Part shown: positions 52,601 through 60,768 of the stretch, piece by piece | Numbering within the stretch: the stretch's first letter is position 1 | How the letters are laid out: each line of letters starts with the position of its first letter | Assembly (NCBI RefSeq): GCF_024198175.1 | Contig: NZ_JAJVKV010000001.1 | Location: forward strand, 1,798,001 to 1,862,000 | Direction of reading: 5' to 3' | Source of the DNA: Pyxidicoccus xibeiensis | GTDB taxonomy: Bacteria > Myxococcota > Myxococcia > Myxococcales > Myxococcaceae | Length of the DNA stretch: 64,000 nucleotides | The notes under the pieces: model-generated | What the model was told of the DNA's origin: nothing | What the model saw: the letters and a program-made list of their open reading frames with translations, nothing else | Database searches by the model: none | Made by a program: the position numbers and the translations under genes

Positions 52601-54720
52601 GGGGCTTCCTGGCGGAGCTGCGCGAGCGCCACCCGGAGGACTGGGCGACGTGGGTGTCGCAGACGCGCTTCCTGCTGCGGGACAAGCGCCTGGACGAGGC
52701 GCTGAAGGCGGCGGAGGGCGCCACCGCGCGCTTCCCGCTGCTGGGAGAGGCGTGGCTGGAGCGGGCGCTGGTGCACCGGGCGCGCGGCGAGCTGGCGGCG
52801 GAGCGCGAGGCGCTGGAGGCGGCGCGCCGGCTGCGGCCCGGCTGGGTGCGGCCGGCGTGTGAGCTGTCGGACCTGCTGGAGCGCACGGGCGCGGTGGACG
52901 AGGCCCGCGCGGTGCTGGAGCGCATCGGCCGCGAGTGTCCGCTGGACGCCGTGGTGCAGGGCTACGTGGCGGACCTGCGCTGGCGCGCGGGGGAGCGCGA
53001 CGAGGCGCTGGAGCGCCTCTTCAAGGCGCTCCGGCTGGACCCCGCCTATGGCTGGGCCTGGGAGCGCGTGGGGGAGTGGGCCGAGGTGGCGGACCGGCGC
53101 GAGGACGCGGTGGCCCTGGCGCGGGAGCTGGCCGGACGGCCGAATCCGCCGCCGATGGTCCGGTGGCGGCTCGCGGAGCTGCTGGAGCCGGAGGGCGAGT
53201 CCACGCTGGAGGAGCGGCTGGCGCTGCTGGACGCCGCGCGGGAGGCGGCGCCGCGCCTGGAGGACGTGCACGACACGCGGGCGCGGATGCTGGCGCTGGC
53301 CGGGCGCCACGACGCGGCGCTGGAGGCGTGCGCGCCCGCGGTGTACGGCGGAAGCCCGCCCCTGTTCCTGCGCGGCCGCGCGGCGTGGGTGCGTGCCCGG
53401 CGGGGAGAGCTCCGCGAGGCGATGGCGGCCATGCAGGCGCTGCTGGAGGAGTCGCCGGACTACGGCTGGGGCTGGCACAACCTGTCGGAGTGGGCGGAGC
53501 AGGCCGAGGACGCGCCGGTCTTCCTGCGCGCGGCGGAGGCGATGGTGCGGCTGAGGCCGGAGCTGGCCTCGGCGCACGGGAGCCTCGCTGACGCGCGGTT
53601 GATGGCCGGGGACGCGAAGGGCTCCTGCGCCGCCTGGGCGCGCGCGCAGGAGCTGGAGCCGGACAATGCCTATGTGGCCTGCCGCTACTCCGACACGCTG
53701 CTGGAGCTGGGGCGCCTGGAAGAGGCGGAGCGTGCCGTGGCGCGGGCCCGGGGCCACTGCCCGGAGGGCCAGGTGACGGCGCGGGAGGCGCGGCTCGCCG
53801 CCCTTCGCGGTGACGCCGTCGCGGCGGAGCGCCACCTGGCGCGGACGGTGGAGGTGCTCTCGGAAGGCTCCTGGCCGCTGGACACGGCGATGGGGGCCAT
53901 GCGGGCGCGGGGCTGGGACGCGGCCGTGGAGCGCGTGCTGGATGCGGCGATGCAGCGACTCGAGCAGCCGCCGGAGGTGCTGGGCCGCGCGTGGGGCCAC
54001 CTGAAGGCGGAGCGGTGGGCCACGTGGCTCGCCTGGAAGCGGCTGCGCGCGCTGGTGAATGCGGTGGACGGGGCGACGGCGCCCGGGCGCCGGGTGGCCT
54101 GGACGGCGTACGTGGAGGGCCTGGGCGAGAAGCAGAGGAGCTTCGTGCTGTGGTGCTTCGTCCGCCTGCACCGCGGCACGCTGCGGCGCCACACGGAGCT
54201 CTGGGGCGCGGTGGGCTATGCGCTGCTGAAGCTGGGGCGCATGGCCTGGGGCCACCGGTGGCAGCGCGACTGGCGCGAGCGCGCCGCCGAGCTGAAGCCG
54301 TGGATGCTGAGCAACGTGTCCCTGGCGGCGTACTCCACGGGCCGTAAGGACGATGCGGCGGAGGCGGTCGCGCAGGGGCTGGCCCTGCCCGAGGACCACA
54401 CGCGCACGCACCTGCGGGTGTGGCATGCCTTCTTCACCGCGCTGCGGGGCGAGGACGCGCAGGCGCGAAGGGCGCTGGAGGACGCGGGCCCGGAGCCCAC
54501 CCAGCCGTTGCTGAGGTTCGTCCACCGGCTGGCGCAGGCGGTGCGGGTCGCGCACGAGTCCGGCGGCGACGACGCCCGGACCGCGCTCGTGCGCGCGCGG
54601 CTGGCCATGCCGGACTTCCGTGAGCACGCCCTCGGCTCGCGTGCGTACCGCGAGGCCGAGGCGCAGGTGCGCCGGGCGGTGGGCTGGCGCACGTGGCTGG
54701 GGTGGTGGCTGCGGGGCTGA
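49687..54720 (+). CDS. giant TPR protein with embedded C39-like peptidase domain
   Basis: A 1,677-residue protein with no signal peptide. Residues ~20-310 are TPR-like repeats (GLYERGLYLQACHHAERHLP; LLLARAQALAGLRDFEDADR). At ~320-460 lies a papain-like C39 domain: Cys335 in HHKTCAPATLTSVAALWGV, His412 in SAHLQAVVGYDERRG and Asp430 in LLVRDPSTRYQVEF, the expected Cys-His-Asp order and spacing. The rest (about 470-1670) returns to TPR repeats (e.g. LFAARAHAGLGQTEEAERHLA; AWVLCQQGRREEALAELER). C39 domains usually cleave double-glycine leader peptides in ABC exporters; no transporter parts are present here. The start ATG at 49687 is the first methionine; a TTG at 49648 is possible. Divergent from the sigma-54 activator. 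Confidence 0.88.
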   Translation: MLSAQVPAVTASPSIVLAPTSFAPTVSPALLAEVHGLYERGLYLQACHHAERHLPLAQWTGLQGRLFAGRLLSHLGAPRASRLQFVRAFREFPRDAEVRYYQSQLILQRKGPLATLDFLDGPVDLESAPIDIRSDLLLARAQALAGLRDFEDADRWLQEALALTPGRSWAHVLRAHLLELQDRREEALEEARYALSLRPFYRPAVQAVANLCTLLGRDADALVLLTEASERLESASVTLQLARLQEELGEHDAAWANLERALALCPKLEEAPFAVLAAARADTAYLRGDLELAVALSHLSGSGFHARVAERLESRPEGRRVVLPVRFVQQHHKTCAPATLTSVAALWGVPVEHLQVAAAICYDGTPAYQERHWAATTGWHVREFRVTWDSARALLDRGIAFTLTTQEPGSAHLQAVVGYDERRGTLLVRDPSTRYQVEFDAEGALAHYASCGPRGMALVPVAEAARLDAVELPEAELYDGLHRLEAALVANDRGAARAVVEDLERAAPGHRLTLQARRRLAGYDDSTADALAALEGLRAAFPDDLNLLLSFLGCLAELGRREERVRLLRERVRGAKAHPMAWHALAAELLDDAREEAEVERLLTRTLRSNPAFAPTYRTLAQLRWSQLRRDEALRLFRAAACLEDKDESNAWNYFHAARETGDTARALSFLGDRFRRFGASSGGPANTLFQALEALERGPEAFGVLQRARALRPEDGELSLFAARAHAGLGQTEEAERHLAAAEGRVRDGAWFRAAAAVAAARGALEVTLGHWEAVLAREPLALDAHSERVSLLTALKGVPEAGAHLEAACARFPHHQGLLRLRARWAREHDAAVLPAALEALLASHPEDTWALREHAWVLCQQGRREEALAELERSRVLEPRSAAFFHYQGLVLESAGRTEEAAAAYRESLKLFPAPSTVVALLGLATTPAARGEACAFVQEVLRGVSTPGDSLLAFESVARGVLTSEALGGFLAELRERHPEDWATWVSQTRFLLRDKRLDEALKAAEGATARFPLLGEAWLERALVHRARGELAAEREALEAARRLRPGWVRPACELSDLLERTGAVDEARAVLERIGRECPLDAVVQGYVADLRWRAGERDEALERLFKALRLDPAYGWAWERVGEWAEVADRREDAVALARELAGRPNPPPMVRWRLAELLEPEGESTLEERLALLDAAREAAPRLEDVHDTRARMLALAGRHDAALEACAPAVYGGSPPLFLRGRAAWVRARRGELREAMAAMQALLEESPDYGWGWHNLSEWAEQAEDAPVFLRAAEAMVRLRPELASAHGSLADARLMAGDAKGSCAAWARAQELEPDNAYVACRYSDTLLELGRLEEAERAVARARGHCPEGQVTAREARLAALRGDAVAAERHLARTVEVLSEGSWPLDTAMGAMRARGWDAAVERVLDAAMQRLEQPPEVLGRAWGHLKAERWATWLAWKRLRALVNAVDGATAPGRRVAWTAYVEGLGEKQRSFVLWCFVRLHRGTLRRHTELWGAVGYALLKLGRMAWGHRWQRDWRERAAELKPWMLSNVSLAAYSTGRKDDAAEAVAQGLALPEDHTRTHLRVWHAFFTALRGEDAQARRALEDAGPEPTQPLLRFVHRLAQAVRVAHESGGDDARTALVRARLAMPDFREHALGSRAYREAEAQVRRAVGWRTWLGWWLRG

Positions 54721-54721
54721 G

Positions 54722-55165
54722 CTACTTGCGGCCCTTCGCCTTCACGGGCGGGGAGTCCAGCCAGGCGGCGAGCACGTCCGCGTGGCAGGGGCCGGGCTTG
54801 CACCAGCAGCCGAGCCGCTTGCCGCGCAGTCCCCGCACGGCGTCGAGGTAGTCCGCGTCGTGCCGGGTGCGCAGCTCCAGGTACCAGCGGAAGGACTCGA
54901 ACGGGTCCACGTCTGGCCCCATGCGGCGCAGGGCCTCGTCACGGACGCGGGCCTGCTCGTCTTCTGGCAGGGCGGCGAGCCACGGCGCGAAGTACGTGCG
55001 CAGCATGGCGCCCGGGGTGCGCACGCCCCCGGGCTTGAAGGGATTGCCGAAGCGGCCGGGCACCGGGTTGATGGGGCTCGGCTTCGCATAGGCGCGGAAG
55101 GCGCGGCCCACATACACGTCGCAGCCGTCGTGGACATGGACCGCCGTGGTGCGCATCCCGGACAT
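54722..55165 (-). CDS. DUF4326 domain protein
   Basis: A 147-residue protein starting MSGMRTTAVHVHDG. DUF4326 marks are DVYVGRAFRA, GRFGNPFKPGGVRTPGAMLRTY, the middle Trp-rich helix and LRGKRLGCWCKPGPCHADVLAAWL near the C-terminus, with CWC..GPCH likely a metal-binding site. The function is unknown; the family is shared with phages. Alternative starts are 55156 and 55204; a GGAG precedes the chosen ATG. It is convergent with the TPR gene (1 bp apart) and 16 bp downstream of the coiled-coil lipoprotein gene. Confidence 0.88.
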   Translation of the reverse strand: MSGMRTTAVHVHDGCDVYVGRAFRAYAKPSPINPVPGRFGNPFKPGGVRTPGAMLRTYFAPWLAALPEDEQARVRDEALRRMGPDVDPFESFRWYLELRTRHDADYLDAVRGLRGKRLGCWCKPGPCHADVLAAWLDSPPVKAKGRK

Positions 55166-55181
55166 CGTCAGGGCTCCGAGC

Positions 55182-55457
55182 CTACTTCTTGCGCTTCTTG
55201 CCACCGGCGGGAACGGCCGCGGGGGCGGGCTGCTCGGCGGCGGCGGTCTTCAGCTCGTCGCGCTCCTTGGACACCAGGGCCAGCTCACCCTCCAGCTCGC
55301 TCACCTTGGTCTTCAGGGCGGCGTTCTCCGCGCGCAGCGTGTCCGCGTCCTTGCGGAGCGTGTTCGCCTCGATCTTCGCCTTGTTCATCTCGCGCGAGGA
55401 ACCACAGCCGACGAGGGGAACCACCGCCAGCGCCACCACGGCCATCCATGCCTTCAT
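55182..55457 (-). CDS. small coiled-coil lipoprotein
   Basis: A 91-residue protein: signal peptide MKAWMAVVALAVVPLVGC with lipobox LVGC (Cys18), then a heptad-rich helix (TLRKDADTLRAENAALKTKV, SELEGELALVSKERDELK) and a Lys-rich tail GGKKRKK. The layout is like Lpp- or spacer-type lipoproteins, with the basic tail possibly touching peptidoglycan. AGGAG lies 8 nt before the ATG. It likely shares a transcript with the DUF4326 gene. Confidence 0.8.
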   Translation of the reverse strand: MKAWMAVVALAVVPLVGCGSSREMNKAKIEANTLRKDADTLRAENAALKTKVSELEGELALVSKERDELKTAAAEQPAPAAVPAGGKKRKK

Positions 55458-55481
55458 GTGCCTCACTCCTGCCTTGTCTCG

Positions 55482-55503
55482 GGGCCCGCGGAGTCGCGGG
55501 CCC
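55482..55503 (-). terminator. GC-rich hairpin GGGCCCGCG-GAGT-CGCGGGCCC
   Basis: A perfect 9-bp stem with a 4-nt loop, 16 nt downstream of the DUF7691-like gene stop on the minus strand. It separates that gene from the coiled-coil lipoprotein gene. No T-tract. Confidence 0.55.
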
Positions 55504-55518
55504 GGAAGCTTCAGTCAC

Positions 55519-56106
55519 TCAGTGATAATAGCTGACGAGCCCACGCCCCTGGGCGGAGGCCTCGCGGAACCAGCCCCGGACGCACTCGAGGATGTCGCGC
55601 ACCTGGGCATCCTTGCCCGTGTACTTCGCGCCCTCGAAGGCGGCGGCGATTTTCTTCACCTCGGCCTCGTCGACCCACCCGGTCAAAGGAAAGTCGTCGG
55701 GGTAGGGGAGCTTGACGGGAAGCCGGTTCCCGTGGAGGTCGTCGAGCTCGAACGGCACGTTCATCTGCTTGAGCGCGGCATTCACCGGCCCGAAGTCGGG
55801 CGAGCTCCACGGGCACACGGCGCTGTTGTCGAGGAAGCGTCCGAAGTGCTCGACGACCAGCTTGAAGGCATAGCGGTAGATGCCACCGCGAGCGCCCTCG
55901 GGCACGGTGCCGTCGATGAGCTGCCGCAGCGCCTCGTAGGTGTTCGGCCCGCCGCCGGAGATGGAGTCCTCGAAGAGCTCGTCCAGGCTGGCGAGGTCGC
56001 GCTTGAAGCGCCCGCCAATCATGCGCCGGAGCTTCTCGTCCTTGGAGCCGGCCGACTGCCGGAGCTTGTTCGTATCCACTGCCCACACCATGAAGCCGTA
56101 CCCCAT
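55519..56106 (-). CDS. DUF7691-like protein
   Basis: A 195-residue soluble protein starting MGYGFMVWAVDTNKL. The pattern GSKDEKLRRMIGGRFKRDLA, GPNTYEALRQLIDG, YAFKLVVEHFGRFLDNSAVCPW, a double-Pro/Asp stretch LPYPDDFPLTGWVDE and a C-terminal WFREASAQGRGLVSYYH is shared with a family in Streptomyces and myxobacteria (DUF7691 by recall). The function is unknown. GGAGG lies 6 nt upstream of the ATG. Confidence 0.75.
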   Translation of the reverse strand: MGYGFMVWAVDTNKLRQSAGSKDEKLRRMIGGRFKRDLASLDELFEDSISGGGPNTYEALRQLIDGTVPEGARGGIYRYAFKLVVEHFGRFLDNSAVCPWSSPDFGPVNAALKQMNVPFELDDLHGNRLPVKLPYPDDFPLTGWVDEAEVKKIAAAFEGAKYTGKDAQVRDILECVRGWFREASAQGRGLVSYYH

Positions 56107-56170
56107 GACGTCCCCTCCCACGTCCGAGCTGGCCGGAATAAGCCACCGAGGCCCGCCCGTGGCAAGCAAC

Positions 56171-56920
56171 TCAGGTGGGGGCCGGGGGGCGGTACTCGTG
56201 AATCCAGACGTGCTCCATCCCCCAGGTGAAGAGCAGCCGGTGCCGTGAGAGGACGGTGAAGCCTTCCGCTTCCACGGGCCGCGTCACGGTGAGGACGCGG
56301 GTACCCGGGCGGCAGGTGCGGAAGCGCTCCACCAGCCGGACGCGCGTCTCCGGCGTCAGGGCCGTCCAGTTGGTGAAGACGTGGGTGGCGTCCTGGAGGT
56401 CCGCGTGCATCGCGTCGCCGACGACGAGCTCCGCGCCGGCCTTCGCCACCGGGCCCGAGGCGAGCAGCACATGGCCCGGAAGCAGCTCCACGCCGCGTGC
56501 TCCTGCTCCCAACCACCGCGCCGCGAGCAGCGTGCGCCCGCGCCCCGCGCCCAGGTCCACCAGCCGCCCGCCCTTGCCGAGCCCCGCCTTCCGGAAGAGC
56601 CACACCCCGGTGAAGACGGGCGTCTCGCCATACATCAGCTCGTTGAAGTGCTGCCCGGTGGTGTTGAGCAGGCGGGCCAGCTCGAAGGAGCGCCGCACCC
56701 GGTAGGGCGAAGCGAGCCCCTCTCGCAGCCACAGCCCCAGGTACGGCGACAGCAGCCACGGCCGGCACAGCAGCACGAGCAGGTCCGCGAAGCGCGTGAG
56801 CAGCTCGAGGAACGCCACGCACACGCGGATGAAGATGAGCCGCGGCAGGGACACCGCGAAGTCGTCCGGTGCCCCACCGCGTCTTCCGCTGCCTGAGGGG
56901 GTGGGCGCCGGGTCCGTCAT
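56171..56920 (-). CDS. class I SAM-dependent methyltransferase-like protein
   Basis: A 249-residue protein. After a hydrophilic start, residues ~28-60 are hydrophobic (LIFIRVCVAFLELLTRFADLLVLLC), possibly a membrane-associated helix. The methyltransferase fold follows: GRLVDLGAGRGRTLLAARWLG (about 117-137; SAM glycine loop), GARGVELLPGHVLLA, AELVVGDAMHADL and THVFTNWTALTPETR. The last segment resembles histone/DOT1-like and small-molecule methyltransferases. The substrate is unknown. The start MTDPAPTPSG at 56920 was chosen; 56950 is an alternative. Confidence 0.8.
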   Translation of the reverse strand: MTDPAPTPSGSGRRGGAPDDFAVSLPRLIFIRVCVAFLELLTRFADLLVLLCRPWLLSPYLGLWLREGLASPYRVRRSFELARLLNTTGQHFNELMYGETPVFTGVWLFRKAGLGKGGRLVDLGAGRGRTLLAARWLGAGARGVELLPGHVLLASGPVAKAGAELVVGDAMHADLQDATHVFTNWTALTPETRVRLVERFRTCRPGTRVLTVTRPVEAEGFTVLSRHRLLFTWGMEHVWIHEYRPPAPT

Positions 56921-56968
56921 GGCTTCGAGGCCATGGAGGATAGCACCCACCCCTCTCGGTGCCTCACC

Positions 56969-59900
56969 TCACCGCAGGCGCAGCAGGGTGGCGCTGCTGG
57001 AGAGCTTGCCGCCCACGAGCAGCTCGGGCACGCCGTCGTGCTCCACGTCCAGGGGCACCATGTCGTACGCGACGGGCAGCGCCCCGAAGCAGGCCGCGGG
57101 TCCGTAGGCGCCGTGTCCCTGGGCGCGGAGGATGCAGGCGGAATCGTTGCCCGGGCTGCCTGCCAGCAGCTCCCGCCAGCCATCGCCGTCCAGGTCGCGT
57201 GTGGAGAGCCCGCTCGCGCCGCTCGGGATGCGGAGGAAGTCCCGCTCGAAGAACCAGAAGTTGCTCCCGCCGAACATCGGGAGCACGCCCGGCTGGCCCC
57301 CCGAGCACGACACGGCGACATCCATGAACCCGTCCCGGTTGAGGTCCTCGAGCAGCATCTCACTGAGATTGCAGGGGTCCATGATGGGGGAATACTCCCG
57401 CACCTTGACCAGGGTGTTGTCGGCACGGCTCTCGAAGATGCCCAGCTCGAAGCTGGGAGACACGCTTCGGAGCACCACCAGGTCCGCACGGCCATCCTTG
57501 TTCAGGTCGGCGAGGGCCAGGCCGTTCAGTGACGCATGCGTCGCGAGCACGCCGCCGGTCACGAAGGTGCCATCTCCCTGGTTGAGCAGCAGCCGCACGT
57601 CGAAGAGGAAGAACGCGCCGTCCTGGCGCCGGTCGGTGAAGGCCAGGTCCAGGTCCCCATCCCCGTCCACGTCTCCGGCGGTGGGCCACTCCGGGTTCAG
57701 CTCGGGAACCAGCGGCTCGCCGGCGGAGAAGGTTCCATCCCCGTTGCCGCGTAGCAGCATGAGCGTGGACGGACTCTCGTGGTCGGACATCGCGAGCAGG
57801 TCCACCGTCGGACCCGCGTCGAAGCGGCCCGGCAGCAGCCACCAGGTGCGAGGGCCCGTGGGCGAAGGCCCCCGAGCCACGAGCTCTCCCGTGGGCCGGG
57901 TGAGCTGCACCTGGATGCCGTCCAGGCTCGGCACTATCGAGGCCACATCATCCCAGCCGTCGCCGTCGAAGTCCGCGGTGACGAAGCCAAGGCCCGGGGC
58001 CAGGCGCCGGGGCGCTTCCAGGTCCCTCATCACGCGCACCTCCAGCCCTCGTGACAGCACCAGCAGGTCGGGCTTCCCACTGGCGTCGAAGTCCGCGACC
58101 GTCACCTGCTGGGGTTCGCGTCCATTCGGGAGCTCGTGCGTCTCGAAGGTGCCGTCGCCCCGTCCGCGCAGCAGGGTGAGCACCTCGCGCTCCTCGTGCA
58201 CGTAGGCCAGGTCCTGCGTGCCGTCCCCATCCAGGTCGCCCACGGTGAGCTGGATTTTCTGGCCCCAGAACTTGGAGTGACGGAGCAGCTCCACGCGGGC
58301 CCCGAAGTGGCCCGTGCCGTCGTTGAGGAACACGTTGACGCCCATGTCTGAGAAACCCTCCCTCGCGTCCGCGAGGTCCAGGGCGCCATCGCCGTTGAAG
58401 TCGGCGGCCACGGCGGAATGGACGGTGCCGCCCACGTGCCGGAGCTGCTCGAACGAGAAGGCGAGGCGTCCCTGGCCGAGGATGGCCGTGAGGTATGCAC
58501 CGACGATGACGAGGTCCTCCCGTCCATCCCGGTCGAAGTCACCGGCGACCACGGGGGCCGTGCCGAAGAGCGAGGTCGTGAACGCCTTTGAGAGTGCCCC
58601 TCCGCCAGTGTGGCGAAGCACATCGAGCAGGCCGCCCTGGGACACGATGACCTCCGGTGCGCCATCCCCGTCCATGTCCCGCACCAGGGGCGCGTAGCCC
58701 AGGGTGGAGCTCCCCGAGGAGGAGAGGAACGTGCTCACCGGCGCCTGGAAGGTGCTGTCGCCCCGGCCGCGTGCGACGCGGAGGTTGGAAGCGTCGAGCG
58801 CCAGCAGGTCGAGCACGCCATCGCCATCCAGGTCCGCGGAGACGAGGCTGCTGCCCCACATCGGGATGACGGCGGGATACGGGCGATGGAAGCGGCCATT
58901 GCCCCGCCCGCGCAGCACGCTGGTGCCACTGGCGTTGACGACGCCGAGGTCGTGTTTGCCGTCCCGGTCGAAGTCACCGCTGGTCACGGTGTTCCAGCTC
59001 GGCGACCAGGTCACGTCCAGCGATTGCACCAGGAAGGAGTCGACGTCCAGCTCGCAGCGCAGCGTCTCCGCGGCCAGTGCGACAGCAACCGAGCGCGTCG
59101 CCGGGACGGCGCCGGGCACGGTGGCGGTGATGCGCACCCGGGCGGACGGCGCGGCGGCGGGGACGTCGCGCGCGCGGTTCCAGCGGAAGGCATGTGCGGT
59201 GCCCTCGGCGGACGTGGCCAGTGCCACCAGGCCGGAGTGCGTGTCACTGCCCGCCTGGGTGGCGCGAGTGAAAGTGCCATCCCCGTCGGCATCCACCTCC
59301 ACCAACACGTCCACGCGCTCCCCATCCACCTGCTTCAGGCCATAGGACACCGACAGGCAGCCGCCTGCCTCCGAGGGGACCTCCAGCGAAGTCAGCTCCA
59401 CGGGCGCGGGGCGCGTGCGCACCGGCTGGGACGCCGAGGCCACGGGGCCCTCGCCCACCGCGCTGCGAGCGGTGACGCTCACGGTCTGCGGCCGGGTGCT
59501 GGGCACGGCTTCCAGCGTGGCGCCGCGCGCGTCCGGGCCCACGTCCACGCGGACGCCCGAGGGCTGCGCCACCACCGTGTAGCCGGTGAGCGGCTCGCGT
59601 CCGTCCGACGCCGGAGGCTCCCATGCCACGGTGAGGGAGCGCACGTCCGGCGTCGCCTCCACGCGGGTAGGCGCACCAGGCAGCGCGGGCGTGAGCGCGG
59701 GAGCGGAGCCGGTGTCGGGCCCCAGGCCCACGTCGTTCCGCGCGGAGACGGCGAAGGTATAGGCGGTGTCATTCTCCAGGCCGGTGAAGGACGCGGAGGT
59801 CGTCGCGCCGTCCACCTCTTGCCTGGCACCGCCCGGTGAGGCTGTCACCACGTAGCCGGAGAGCGGCAGGCCGCCGGTGTCCTCAGGCACCTGCCACGAG

Positions 59901-60715
59901 ACGGACACCGCGCGTACGGCGGGAGTGGCAGCCACGGAGGCGGGCGCGGCGGGCAGGCCGGCGGGCACCACGGACTCGGAGGCAGTCGAGTCGGGGCTCT
60001 CGCCCACGGCGTTGACGGCGCGCACGGTGAAGGTGGTGGCCTCGCCGTTGGTCAGTGAGGAGACCACGGCGGACAGCTCCGGACCGGTCGTCTCGACGCG
60101 GAGGCCGCGCGGGTTCGCCGTCACGACATAGCGGAGCACGGGCAGGCCGCCGTCGGAGACAGGCGCCTCCCAGGTGACGCTCGCCTGGCCATCACCGCGC
60201 TTCGCGGAGAGGTTGAGGGGCGACGCCGGAACGTCGGGAAGCCGCACGGGCTCCGCGCTGCCAGCGGGGCCTGGGCCCACGGCGTTCCGAGCCGTCACGG
60301 AGAAGCGGTACATGCCGCCCCGGCGCAGGCCCGTCACGCGGGCGGTGCGGCCGTCGATGACCACCGTCATGCCGTCCTCACGAGGCTCGCTCTCGACGGT
60401 GTAGCCGGTGAGGGCGGTGCCGCCGTTGCTCTCCGGCTCGAACCAGGACAGCACGGCTGCGTCAGGCTCCGTGGAGGCCGTCACCGAGCGCGGCGCGGAG
60501 GGCGCGGTGTGGACGGGAGGGTCCACGGGCGGAGGACGCAGGCGCTCGCACTGGGACGCGTTGGCGACGCAGACCTGCACGTCGGGGCAGCACGTCCAGC
60601 CTTCGGCGCAGGGACAGGGACGCTCGCCCTCGCTGACGGGATTGACGCAGGCGGTGGCAAGCAGTGCGCCGAGCAGCAGCAGCAGGGCGCGGGAAGGGGA
60701 CTTCGTGTGTGTCAT
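56969..60715 (-). CDS. surface lipoprotein with fibronectin-III and FG-GAP repeats
   Basis: A 1,248-residue predicted lipoprotein: MTHTKSPSRALLLLLGALLA then ATAC (Cys at about 23) and a Cys-rich segment CPCAEGWTCCPDVQVC. Four fibronectin type III domains follow (each opening with Pro-x-x-P-x-x-V and containing GYTV / YRFSVTARNAVG-like ends; about 60-460), then a beta domain, then about twelve FG-GAP/VCBS repeats with calcium loops (DFDRDGKHDLGVV, DLDGDGVLDLLAL, DVDGDGDLDLAFT, DLNKDGRADLVVL). This suggests a surface beta-propeller for binding or adhesion. It lies 53 bp downstream of the caspase-like gene on the same strand. An open frame extends upstream to 61291, inside the caspase gene, and is rejected. 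Confidence 0.88.
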   Translation of the reverse strand: MTHTKSPSRALLLLLGALLATACVNPVSEGERPCPCAEGWTCCPDVQVCVANASQCERLRPPPVDPPVHTAPSAPRSVTASTEPDAAVLSWFEPESNGGTALTGYTVESEPREDGMTVVIDGRTARVTGLRRGGMYRFSVTARNAVGPGPAGSAEPVRLPDVPASPLNLSAKRGDGQASVTWEAPVSDGGLPVLRYVVTANPRGLRVETTGPELSAVVSSLTNGEATTFTVRAVNAVGESPDSTASESVVPAGLPAAPASVAATPAVRAVSVSWQVPEDTGGLPLSGYVVTASPGGARQEVDGATTSASFTGLENDTAYTFAVSARNDVGLGPDTGSAPALTPALPGAPTRVEATPDVRSLTVAWEPPASDGREPLTGYTVVAQPSGVRVDVGPDARGATLEAVPSTRPQTVSVTARSAVGEGPVASASQPVRTRPAPVELTSLEVPSEAGGCLSVSYGLKQVDGERVDVLVEVDADGDGTFTRATQAGSDTHSGLVALATSAEGTAHAFRWNRARDVPAAAPSARVRITATVPGAVPATRSVAVALAAETLRCELDVDSFLVQSLDVTWSPSWNTVTSGDFDRDGKHDLGVVNASGTSVLRGRGNGRFHRPYPAVIPMWGSSLVSADLDGDGVLDLLALDASNLRVARGRGDSTFQAPVSTFLSSSGSSTLGYAPLVRDMDGDGAPEVIVSQGGLLDVLRHTGGGALSKAFTTSLFGTAPVVAGDFDRDGREDLVIVGAYLTAILGQGRLAFSFEQLRHVGGTVHSAVAADFNGDGALDLADAREGFSDMGVNVFLNDGTGHFGARVELLRHSKFWGQKIQLTVGDLDGDGTQDLAYVHEEREVLTLLRGRGDGTFETHELPNGREPQQVTVADFDASGKPDLLVLSRGLEVRVMRDLEAPRRLAPGLGFVTADFDGDGWDDVASIVPSLDGIQVQLTRPTGELVARGPSPTGPRTWWLLPGRFDAGPTVDLLAMSDHESPSTLMLLRGNGDGTFSAGEPLVPELNPEWPTAGDVDGDGDLDLAFTDRRQDGAFFLFDVRLLLNQGDGTFVTGGVLATHASLNGLALADLNKDGRADLVVLRSVSPSFELGIFESRADNTLVKVREYSPIMDPCNLSEMLLEDLNRDGFMDVAVSCSGGQPGVLPMFGGSNFWFFERDFLRIPSGASGLSTRDLDGDGWRELLAGSPGNDSACILRAQGHGAYGPAACFGALPVAYDMVPLDVEHDGVPELLVGGKLSSSATLLRLR

Positions 60716-60768
60716 TGAATTCTTCAGCCTCCACCGCTTCAACGTCGCGGAGGGGCGGAGTGGACGAA

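Noticed and set aside
49651-54627. Minus-strand open frame of ~1,658 codons opposite the TPR-C39 gene
   Set aside because: Mirror of the TPR coding strand; rich in Arg/Gln/Leu repeats with no motif. The plus-strand frame has TPR and C39 signatures.
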